A DNA stretch of 7,329 nucleotides from Kiritimatiellia bacterium. GTDB lineage: Bacteria > Verrucomicrobiota > Kiritimatiellia > SLAD01. Below, piece after piece: positions 1 through 6,100 of this stretch. The notes under the pieces are model-generated. The model did no database searches, was not told the DNA's origin, and was given only the letters and a program-made list of their open reading frames with translations. The first letter of the stretch is position 1, and each line of letters starts with the position of its first letter. The stretch lies in contig SKXR01000052.1 of assembly GCA_007128275.1 (NCBI GenBank), positions 1 to 7,329 of the forward strand, given 5' to 3'. Position numbers and translations under genes: made by a program.

Positions 1-154
1 AAAAGACCGTTGCTCCATCGATCGGAGGGATGGCTTGGGAGCAGGGTCAATACGTTCTCCAACCTTCTGCGTATTAGCGAGCCTGTTTCGCATTAAAGCG
101 GCCGCCTTGGAGGGGCGAGTTATACGAGCCCGTGATATCGCGTTGAATAGAAAT

Positions 155-225
155 GGAGGCGGTTGGGTTTCCATTCGCGTTCCCGGCGTCGCATAGCTCC
201 GCCCTCCGGAAAGATGGTAACCGCC
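155..225 (+). promoter_or_regulatory. possible alternative RNA stem-loops upstream of hisF
   Basis: GGCGGTT (158-164) can pair perfectly with AACCGCC (219-225). The overlapping GGAGGCGG (155-162) can pair with CCGCCCTCC (199-207) with one bulged base. The two pairings share bases 158-162 and so exclude each other, as in attenuators or leader switches. No leader peptide rich in His codons is visible. In GC-rich DNA this could be chance. Confidence 0.2.
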
Positions 226-318
226 ACTTTTTCCCATGCGATGCAGAGAACGGAATGACCCTGGCCACTCCCCGTCTTGACGCTCGACTTCCGGATGGCC
301 GATGGGCAGAGTCGCTCC

Positions 319-323
319 GGGAG
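319..323 (+). promoter_or_regulatory. ribosome binding site that decides the hisF start
   Basis: GGGAG at 319-323 lies 8 bases before the ATG at 332. The upstream in-frame ATG at 302 has no comparable site, and the ATG at 326 lies only 2 bases after it. This supports 332 as the start and gives a protein of the usual HisF length. Confidence 0.7.
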
Positions 324-331
324 AAATGATT

Positions 332-1096
332 ATGAGTACTGGACCGATACGAATCATGCCCTGTTTGGACATGCAGAACGGGCGGGTAGTGAAAGGCGTG
401 CACTTTGTCGACATTCGCGATGCGGGCGACCCTGTGGAATGCGCCAAGGCGTACTGCGCCGCCGGCGCCGACGAATTGGCGTTGTTGGATATCACGGCCA
501 CGGTGGAGGGGCGCGGAACCTTGTTGGACGTGGTCCGCCGCGTGGCGGACGTCACGACCATTCCGTTTACCGTCGGCGGCGGCATTTCCGATGTCGACTC
601 GGCGGGCGCCGTATTGGACGCCGGCGCGGATCGCATTTCAACGAGCAGCGCCGCCTTTCGCAAGCCGGATTTAATCCCCGAACTGATCCGGGCGTACGGT
701 CCTGACAAGGTCACCGTGGCCATTGACGTGGACCGGAACCCGGACCTGCCGTCCGGTTACGAGGTGTACATTGACGGTGGACGGACCGCGACAGGAACAG
801 ACGCGGTGGCATGGGCGCGACAGGTGGAGCAATTCGGCGTGACCGTGATTCTGCCGACCAGCAAGGCGGGCGACGGGGCCAAGACAGGGTACGATCTTCC
901 GCTCATCCGCGCGTTGGCACAACACACCGAGGCCGTGATCGTCGCTTCCGGTGGTGCGGGGGAGTTATCTCATTTCCTGGACGCGACGCGGGCCGGAGCG
1001 CAGGTGCTCCTCGCGGCGTCGGTCTTCCATTTCAACCACATCGGCATCCCGGAACTGAAAGCCTATCTCAAGGAAAACGGCGTTTCGGTCTGCTGA
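332..1096 (+). CDS. hisF: imidazole glycerol phosphate synthase, cyclase subunit HisF
   Basis: HisF takes PRFAR plus ammonia from the glutaminase HisH and makes imidazole glycerol phosphate and AICAR, in cytoplasmic histidine biosynthesis. The 254 residues match the family's usual length. Visible hallmarks are PCLDMQNGRVVKG near the N-terminus (catalytic base D13, equivalent to Thermotoga D11), DAGDPVE (30-36), ADELALLDI (46-54), the phosphate-binding TVGGGI (80-85), VAID with the second catalytic Asp D132 (Thermotoga D130), VASGGAG (204-210) and LAASVFHF (227-234). HisA is less likely because CLD and the ASVFHF ending are HisF-type. Odd points: the usual TS-x-DRDGTK segment reads TSKAGDGAK (176-184), and the ammonia-gate residues K99 and E167 of Thermotoga appear as R101 and V172. 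No hisH is in view. Upstream in-frame ATGs at 302 and 326 are less likely starts. A heptamer repeat begins two bases after the stop. Confidence 0.95.
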   Translation: MSTGPIRIMPCLDMQNGRVVKGVHFVDIRDAGDPVECAKAYCAAGADELALLDITATVEGRGTLLDVVRRVADVTTIPFTVGGGISDVDSAGAVLDAGADRISTSSAAFRKPDLIPELIRAYGPDKVTVAIDVDRNPDLPSGYEVYIDGGRTATGTDAVAWARQVEQFGVTVILPTSKAGDGAKTGYDLPLIRALAQHTEAVIVASGGAGELSHFLDATRAGAQVLLAASVFHFNHIGIPELKAYLKENGVSVC

Positions 1097-1098
1097 AA

Positions 1099-1112
1099 GT
1101 TGCGCGTTGCGC
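1099..1112 (+). repeat. heptamer tandem repeat GTTGCGC x2
   Basis: Two perfect consecutive copies of GTTGCGC begin two bases after the hisF stop codon. On its own this is barely above chance. It is listed because two other heptamer tracts occupy the neighbouring gene boundaries. Confidence 0.5.
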
Positions 1113-1126
1113 ATGGTGAATAGGTG

Positions 1127-1155
1127 TTGCCAGCGCGGAGGGCGGGCGCTATGGT
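1127..1155 (+). promoter_or_regulatory. sigma70-like promoter for the small basic protein gene
   Basis: TTGCCA (1127-1132, five of six matches to TTGACA) is followed after exactly 17 bases by TATGGT (1150-1155, four of six matches to TATAAT). Transcription would begin near 1162, about 30 bases before the ATG at 1194. It is the best-looking promoter in the window and implies that the small gene is transcribed independently of hisF. Confidence 0.6.
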
Positions 1156-1193
1156 GTAGTGCTTTCAATCAATCAGCCATTGCGAGGTATGTC

Positions 1194-1376
1194 ATGGGCA
1201 GAGTCAAAATCACGAAGAACAAGAACCTTTTGCGTCCGAAAAAGACGGGGGCCGCGAAGCGTCGCCGCCTGTTGGAACAACGGAAGCGTTTGATCGCCGC
1301 AGGGATGTCGGAAGAGCAGATCCGGCGGTACAACGAAATTCAGATCCGGGCCAAGCTCAAAGAGCTGAAGGTCTGA
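1194..1376 (+). CDS. small, highly basic protein of unknown function (60 aa)
   Basis: I do not recognise a named family. The 60 residues contain 20 Lys/Arg against 5 Glu and no Asp or Cys, a net charge of about +15. The N-terminal half is a basic tail (MGRVKITKNKNLLRPKKTG, then AAKRRR), followed by a probable helix (LLEQRKRLIAAG), an acidic turn (MSEEQIRR) and a second helix ending KLKELKV. There is no signal peptide or membrane segment. The composition suggests binding to nucleic acid or the ribosome, which is inference only. The ATG at 1194 is preferred over the longer in-frame start at 1107 because GAGG (1184-1187) lies 6 bases upstream and the promoter at 1127-1155 falls inside the longer version. 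The extra 29 residues of the long form look unnatural. A heptamer repeat begins three bases after the stop. Confidence 0.75.
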   Translation: MGRVKITKNKNLLRPKKTGAAKRRRLLEQRKRLIAAGMSEEQIRRYNEIQIRAKLKELKV

Positions 1377-1379
1377 GGC

Positions 1380-1398
1380 GTGTCGGGTGTCGGGTGTG
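1380..1398 (+). repeat. heptamer tandem repeat GTGTCGG x2.6
   Basis: Two full copies of GTGTCGG (1380-1386, 1387-1393) are followed by a partial copy. The tract starts three bases after the stop codon of the small basic protein gene. Its first 17 bases are the exact reverse complement of 1981-1997, so the pair flanks the membrane-protein gene in inverted orientation. Confidence 0.8.
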
Positions 1399-1441
1399 TT
1401 TACGCCGAATGAGGGGCTTCCGTTGCGACCTTGCCGCCGGC

Positions 1442-1488
1442 CCATCAACCATTAACCATCAACCATTAACCATTAACCATCAACCATT
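1442..1488 (+). repeat. heptamer tandem repeat CCATYAA x6.7
   Basis: Six full units, CCATCAA or CCATTAA, run without a break from 1442 to 1483, followed by a partial CCATT. The order of the variable base is C, T, C, T, T, C. The tract overlaps the 3' end of the convergent membrane-protein gene and supplies its last codons and stop. It is much more AT-rich than the flanks. Confidence 0.9.
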
Positions 1489-1863
1489 CTTCTTCCCCTT
1501 CCGCGCTTCCACAAACGATCGGATACCGAAATACAGGTATACGCCGCAGAGGATCGCCATGAGCGTGCGGACAATGACGGCCGACGGATTGTCGATGTGT
1601 TGCGGCCCCACGGAAACCATGTAGAGGGCGAAACGAACGGCCCCGACGGTGCCTAGAAAACCTAGAAAAGCGAGCGCCACAGCCCCGTGCATGGCATGTT
1701 TGCGGATTCCTTCATTCAGCAGGCCGACCACGCCGAGCACCAAAATCGGCGCGCCGAAGAAGGCGGGAATCAGCGCAGTGACCGAGGCGCCGCCGGTGGC
1801 AAAATAGGCGGCAATGCCCAACACGATCAGGGTCGCTCCTAGTGCAATCGTCATTTTTGACAT
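1480..1863 (-). CDS. small integral membrane protein, four predicted helices, unknown function
   Basis: The 127-residue protein has hydrophobic segments at about 4-22, 30-48, 58-82 and 95-115, consistent with four transmembrane helices. Between them are short loops with the motifs SVTALIPAFFG (27-37) and RKHAMHG (54-60). The C-terminal tail is strongly basic (EARKGKKNG). I recall similar short multi-pass proteins with a 'TALIPAFFG ... RKHAMH' pattern in other bacteria, but no assigned function. The start at 1863 is supported by GGAG (complement of 1870-1873) ending 6 bases upstream; the next ATG, codon 4, is closer to no better site. The last codons (Asn, Gly, stop) are read from the heptamer repeat at 1442-1488, so the end of the gene has been shaped by the repeat or the repeat expanded into it. 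It is convergent with the small basic protein gene and divergent from the biotin ligase gene. Confidence 0.85.
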   Translation of the reverse strand: MSKMTIALGATLIVLGIAAYFATGGASVTALIPAFFGAPILVLGVVGLLNEGIRKHAMHGAVALAFLGFLGTVGAVRFALYMVSVGPQHIDNPSAVIVRTLMAILCGVYLYFGIRSFVEARKGKKNG

Positions 1864-1899
1864 GGATATCTCCGTAAAATATATGGCTCAATTGCGCAT

Positions 1900-1926
1900 A
1901 CTATAGATCGAAGATATCGTTTTGAA
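1900..1926 (-). promoter_or_regulatory. possible promoter of the membrane-protein gene
   Basis: On the minus strand, TTCAAA (complement of 1921-1926, four of six matches) is followed by TATAGT (complement of 1900-1905, five of six). The spacer is only 15 bases. Using the overlapping TAGTAT as the -10 gives 18 bases. It lies about 40-60 bases upstream of the ATG at 1863. This is a weak call. Confidence 0.3.
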
Positions 1927-1980
1927 CAGACGCGAAGTCGAGGAAAACAAAGTGACGCATCGCGTGTGAGCAGATATCTT

Positions 1981-1999
1981 CACCCGACACCCGACACCC
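1981..1999 (+). repeat. heptamer tandem repeat CCGACAC x2.7, inverted copy of 1380-1398
   Basis: CACCCGACACCCGACACCC holds two full CCGACAC units plus partial ends. Bases 1981-1997 are the exact reverse complement of 1380-1396. The tract ends 10 bases before the ATG of the biotin ligase gene, where a leader or ribosome binding site would be expected. Confidence 0.8.
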
Positions 2000-2009
2000 A
2001 TTATACGCC

Positions 2010-2945
2010 ATGCTGTGCTTGACCGATAATCCCGATGCCACCGCCTCGTTCCTGCCGCGTGGCAGGACGTGGGAATGTGTATCCGTCGACGCGTTACCGG
2101 ATCAGGATCGAGTGGTGTGGAATGTGTTCGGTTCCGGACGCCCGGTTTGGACCTGCAAGGTGCCTGTCCCCGTGGGCGCGCCGTATCCGGATCGGCGCGT
2201 GGTGGTGATTGATGTGGCGTCGGCTTCGCAGTTTGACGCCGCCATGGCGGCATTGAAGGCGGGCGGCGGATTGCCGGACGGTCTCATATGCATTGCGCTC
2301 GAGGGGGCCCGTTTCCGAGGTCAACACAATCGCCCATGGACCGCGTTGCGGGGGAACCTTCATTTGACGGCGCATTACCGCATAGACGCCCCTGCATCCC
2401 TTGTAGAGACCGGCCTCACTTTGCTCCCGGCCATCGCCTCCGCGCGCGCGATTCGTGAGGCGTCGGACCTGCGCGCCCAACCTCGGATCAAATGGATCAA
2501 CGACATCCTGCTCGGCGGGAAGAAGGTGTCCGGGGTCCTCACCGCCACGCATGTGCAGGGGCCAATGGTGGAACGCGCCGTATTCGGGATCGGAATCAAC
2601 GTGGCTTGCGCGCCCGCGATTGAGCCGACGCCTTTTGTGCTCATGCCGGGATCCCTTGCGGATTACGGGATTTCCTTGAGCAGGATACTTGAGGCCTTGA
2701 TCGGCGAATTGGATACTGCCGTGGCCACCCTGCGGACGACCGGCTCCGCCGCGTTATACAAGGAATATCGGGATATGGCCGATTTCATCGGCCGCACCGT
2801 GTGTATCTGGCCCGAACATTGCGAAGACTGGCGTACCGCAAAACCCTTGTTGCAGGGACAGGTACGCGATCTCCTGCCTGATCTTTCCCTTGACATTGAA
2901 GGGAATGAATGTCCCGTACGCAAAGGACGAATGGCGTACCTATAG
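2010..2945 (+). CDS. birA: biotin-protein ligase without HTH domain (biotin-[acetyl-CoA-carboxylase] ligase)
   Basis: The enzyme activates biotin to biotinyl-AMP and transfers it to a lysine of carboxylase carrier domains in the cytoplasm. The 311 residues carry the BPL/LplA catalytic fold: VVVIDVASAS (64-73), the nucleotide/biotin loop RFRGQHNRPW (101-110), GNLHLT (115-120), IKWINDIL (160-167, usually KWPND), GKKVSGVL with the lysine expected to contact biotin (K172, equivalent to E. coli K183) and FGIGINV (192-198). The tail from about 258 (FIGRTVCIW, LQGQVRDL, LDIEGNE) fits the BPL C-terminal beta domain. There is no N-terminal winged helix, so it should not repress bio genes as E. coli BirA does. 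Instead there are about 63 residues I cannot assign. The ATG at 2010 has no ribosome binding site and sits just after a heptamer repeat. A later start, such as the GTG at 2112 preceded by AGGA, is possible. Confidence 0.82.
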   Translation: MLCLTDNPDATASFLPRGRTWECVSVDALPDQDRVVWNVFGSGRPVWTCKVPVPVGAPYPDRRVVVIDVASASQFDAAMAALKAGGGLPDGLICIALEGARFRGQHNRPWTALRGNLHLTAHYRIDAPASLVETGLTLLPAIASARAIREASDLRAQPRIKWINDILLGGKKVSGVLTATHVQGPMVERAVFGIGINVACAPAIEPTPFVLMPGSLADYGISLSRILEALIGELDTAVATLRTTGSAALYKEYRDMADFIGRTVCIWPEHCEDWRTAKPLLQGQVRDLLPDLSLDIEGNECPVRKGRMAYL

Positions 2946-2977
2946 TTGAAGTATTCCACTTTTCCCGATGTGGCGCA

Positions 2978-3003
2978 GGGGTCCTCGACCCGGGCTGGAC
3001 CCC
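2978..3003 (+). terminator. GC-rich stem-loop after the biotin ligase gene
   Basis: GGGGTCC (2978-2984) and GGACCCC (2997-3003) form a perfect 7-base-pair stem with a 12-base loop that contains CCCGGG. It starts 33 bases after the ligase stop. The T-run expected of an intrinsic terminator is missing directly after it; the nearest is at 3037-3043. It could be a factor-dependent terminator, an mRNA-protecting hairpin or chance. Confidence 0.35.
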
Positions 3004-3023
3004 CTCCAAGAATCCCTGACAGG

Positions 3024-3035
3024 TAAAACGTTTTA
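3024..3035. promoter_or_regulatory. CG-centred palindrome, candidate LacI-type operator
   Basis: TAAAACGTTTTA is a perfect 12-base palindrome centred on CG, the form typical of LacI-family operators that control sugar-use genes. It lies about 120 bases upstream of the alpha-amylase start. GGTAAAACG recurs at 3110-3118 as a possible half-site, and AAAACG recurs at 3051-3056. No regulator gene is in view, so the assignment is inference. Confidence 0.4.
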
Positions 3036-3039
3036 ATTT

Positions 3040-3054
3040 TTTTGTTGAACAAAA
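3040..3054. promoter_or_regulatory. second palindrome TTTTGTTGAACAAAA
   Basis: This is a perfect inverted repeat with 7-base arms around a central G (3047), centred about 17 bases from the palindrome at 3024-3035. It overlaps the candidate -35 hexamer TTGAAC (3045-3050), so a bound protein would block RNA polymerase. It could also form a weak hairpin in RNA. Confidence 0.35.
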
Positions 3055-3073
3055 CGTGTTCCGGGGGTATTCA
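3045..3073 (+). promoter_or_regulatory. weak candidate promoter of the alpha-amylase gene
   Basis: TTGAAC (3045-3050, four of six matches to TTGACA) and TATTCA (3068-3073, three of six matches to TATAAT) are separated by 17 bases. Transcription would start near 3080 and leave a leader of about 78 bases. The match is poor, and position and overlap with the palindrome are the main arguments. Confidence 0.25.
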
Positions 3074-3157
3074 TACAACACTCGCGAGGCTGAGTGTCGC
3101 TTGGTTGATGGTAAAACGCCCTGCACGGTTTGTCGGGGATTTATATAGGGACCTATT

Positions 3158-6100
3158 ATGAAACAACTACAATTCCTTCACCGTTCCTTTGCCGTAGTCT
3201 TGATCTTGGTCTGTGCTTCCGTCATGACCGCGCGCTCGGAAGTGATCATCCAACTTTTCGAAACGGAATGGGAAGAAATCTATCGACGTCTCCCCGAAAT
3301 TTCCGAAATTGGGTATAGCGGTATTTGGCACCCGTCCCCCGCCAAGTCGCCCGTGTCCGGCGGACAGTTCGCCGGCGGCGGCAATGTGGGCTATAGCTTG
3401 TTCGATCGCTTTGATATCGGTGACGTCCCGCAACGCGGCGATCGCGCCACCCGATACGGCACGCGCGGACATCTCCGCAAGATGGTGGATAACGCGCATC
3501 AAACCGATATCAAGATCTATCCCGATATCGTGATGAACCACGCCGGAAACGGGCCGCATTTCTGGACCTATCCCGGCATGCGCCCCAACGATTTCCACGG
3601 TTGGTGGAATCAAAACGAACCCGGCGGATTTCGCCGGGCGGAACGCATGGATGCCTGGGGCGACATCAACAATGGCTGGGGCCTCACCTTCCAACAGGAG
3701 TTGGTCAGCCTAATCGATATCGTCACCGAACGGGATAACCGCTTCTCCGGCACGCGCGGCTATGCGGTGCCGGACGAGTTTGTGCGTCAGCCCGGCCAAT
3801 ACGACCTCTACCCTTTCCATAACCCGGGCGATGCCCTGCCCGCAGAGCATCCGGTAGACTTCCTGAATCGTTGGATCAACTGGCTCGGTTTTGCGATGGA
3901 TTTCGACGGGGTCCGGCTCGACGCGCCCAAGCACGTGGTCGCCGACTTCTTCGGTCAGCCCGGTTGGGGTTTCAACCACGAAATCCAGTTCAACTACAAA
4001 CTGCGCCGCGGATTCGACAACTACACCAACGTCGATGAGCTGTACCAGAACGACCTGCGCCGTCGGGACAGCGCTCTCATCTTTTCCGAATTTTTCATCG
4101 GGTCCCAGAACGAGATCAATTACTGGCGCGACTTTGGAAACAAGTTCCGTTACATCGATTTCCCGCGCAAGAGTTCGATGATTTGGCCGGCGTTTGACGG
4201 CGGTAATCTGGCGGCCCTGAGTTCCTTTGCCGGTTTTAGTCCGGCCGAAGGCGTGATGTTCATTGAAAGTCACGACGAAAGCCCGCCGTGGCGTCGCGAT
4301 CTCGGATACGCCTACATTCTTACCCGTGTCGGCCTCCCGATCGTCTATAGCACCGGCAATAATCTGTCCAACGACGAAAGCAAGGTGAACACGTGGATGC
4401 TTCCGGGACATCCCGGCGCCCTCGGCGATTACGGCCTTAACCGCATCCCCAACCTCGTCTATATCAATAACAACTTCGCGCGCGGCAACGAGTGGGAACG
4501 CTGGTCAGAAGGCGGCTTCTTCGCCTTCGAACGCTATGAGGATCTGAATGCCAGCGGCACACCGGATCAAGGTGAAGGACTCTTGCTCGTCGGCTTGAAC
4601 ACGTCCGGCAGCGATCAGACCCGCACCATTCAAACGGCATTTCCCCCGTTCACTCCGTTGAATGACTACACAGGGAATGGCGCCCCAATGACCGTGCAGA
4701 GCGACGGGACGGTTCAGTTAACGGTCCCCAACATGGACGGCCAAGGCTTTGTGGCGTATGCGCCGCTTAACGCCGAGGGGCCTGCTTCCGGAGAGCCGAT
4801 TCGCTTTGTCGCCGATGGTTCGCCGGTGGATGAAATGGACTGGATTGTGCCGGGCGGGCGGCTGGCGGACGACAAACTCCGCACCTTGCCCCGCGTAACT
4901 ACCGATGCGGTGGAAATTAATGTCCATTTCCAGCAACCGCCGGACGGGCAGACGGTGGATGGCGTCATGGTCAAGTGGGGCGAAGGCGATATCGCGCCCA
5001 ACACCGATACGGAAACCCATTTTTATGATGGCGGTCGCGGCATTGTCAGCGGCGGTTTCCAGTCGGCCACGGAAGTGGCGCCCGGTCACTGGCGCTTAGT
5101 CGCCGACGTATCGCAGTTTCCTGAAGGGCTGCACACCATTCGCGCCCGCGCCTTCAATGGTCGTCCGGCTAATCTCCCGGCGCTGTTCCAAACCTTTTCC
5201 AAAACGATCTATGTGGACCGGCACGGACCGGATCTGGACGTGGTCAACATCGGCGAAGGCGACACCGTTCGGGGTAACCCCATGGTCGAGATCGTGAATG
5301 GCGATCGCTTGGCCGCCGCAGTGGATTACAGCTTGAACGGCACGGATTGGTTCCCGGCCGATCGCGTCATGCCCGGTTTCTGGCAGTTCGCCATGCCCAG
5401 TGTCAGCGATGGCGCACACACCCTGCATATCCGCGCGGGCGAATACGACTGGGGCGATCCGCGCACACGCATCAACGAATCCACGATCACGCGCACCATC
5501 ACGGTGGAGAATCCGCCGATCCCGATGGCGATTACGTTTGATCGGCATATCCGTCCGGATGATGCGCACCTGAACGAAATCCACATGCCGTTCTTTACGG
5601 TGAAAGTGGAAACCGATTCCTCCGTTTCAGCCGATGACGTGACCCTGTATTGGAACGAATACGAGATGGTGGGCTTGACCGGTTCGGGCGAAGATATCCA
5701 AACGGTCTTTGACGGCCAATTCATGCTCGGAAGCGAAGAAGGCCGCCTGTGGGGTAGCTTCGTTAACGGTCCGCACGTCTTCGAGGCGCATGTCGAACAC
5801 GGCGGCCAGACGTATGTCACGTCGCGTCACGTGGTCTTCAATCTCTTCGGTCAGAATCTCATCGATTCCGACGGAGACGGCATTCCGGATACCGTGGAGA
5901 TGCCGTTCTTCGAAACCGGGACGGCTCCGGGCTATGGCCAGAAATGGCCCGGCGACAACAACGAGGATATGATCCCCAACGACGGGGAACATTGGACGCG
6001 CCTCAATCCCATGAACCATGACACGACCTACAACGGGACGTGGGACGGCGACGAGGATTGGAGTGGCGACGGCTACGCCAACCTGTACAAGGTCATGGTG

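Larger units (their letters stand above)
1..331. other. 5' region without a supportable gene
   Basis: No reading frame here looks like a gene. On the plus strand the three frames from the left edge end at stops near 75-77, 94-96 and about 200, giving tails of 24, 31 and about 65 codons. One could be the last residues of an upstream gene, but I recognise none of them. A 109-codon minus-strand frame (74-403) overlaps the start of hisF and has an unnatural-looking composition. The region has two competing inverted repeats, described separately. I saw no tRNA, run of His codons or clear terminator. A TTGACG at 277-282 has no matching -10 hexamer at the usual distance, so hisF may be transcribed from further upstream. 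Confidence 0.5.

Noticed and set aside
74..403. 109-codon open frame on the minus strand near the left edge
   Set aside because: It overlaps the true start of hisF and has low-complexity Ser/Arg/His-rich composition with no family resemblance.
302..1205. The 12-mer ATGGGCAGAGTC occurs at 302 and at 1194, both as in-frame ATG sites
   Set aside because: The identity does not extend further in either direction, and one repeated 12-mer is expected by chance in a window this size.
1442..1488. Heptamer tract as an origin iteron or CRISPR array
   Set aside because: The units are only 7 bases with no spacers, no replication gene is nearby, and the tract overlaps the end of an ordinary gene.
2316..2336. 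Gln (Q105) in the biotin ligase at the position of E. coli BirA R118, a site where mutation makes the enzyme promiscuous
   Set aside because: Many normal biotin ligases carry Gln here in a GRGQRGN-type loop, so this is natural variation rather than evidence of unusual activity.
3142..3147. TATATA as a -10 box for the amylase gene
   Set aside because: It is only 10 bases before the ATG, overlaps the ribosome binding site and has no -35 hexamer at the right distance.
3203..3214. Lipobox-like Cys (residue 19) in the amylase signal peptide
   Set aside because: The residue before Cys is Val rather than Gly, Ala or Ser, and the hydrophobic core continues past it. A standard signal peptidase I site near residues 25-27 fits better.
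3710..4411. 233-codon open frame on the minus strand
   Set aside because: It lies opposite the GH13 catalytic domain, whose plus-strand translation contains all conserved regions. The minus frame has no recognisable motif and is a shadow.
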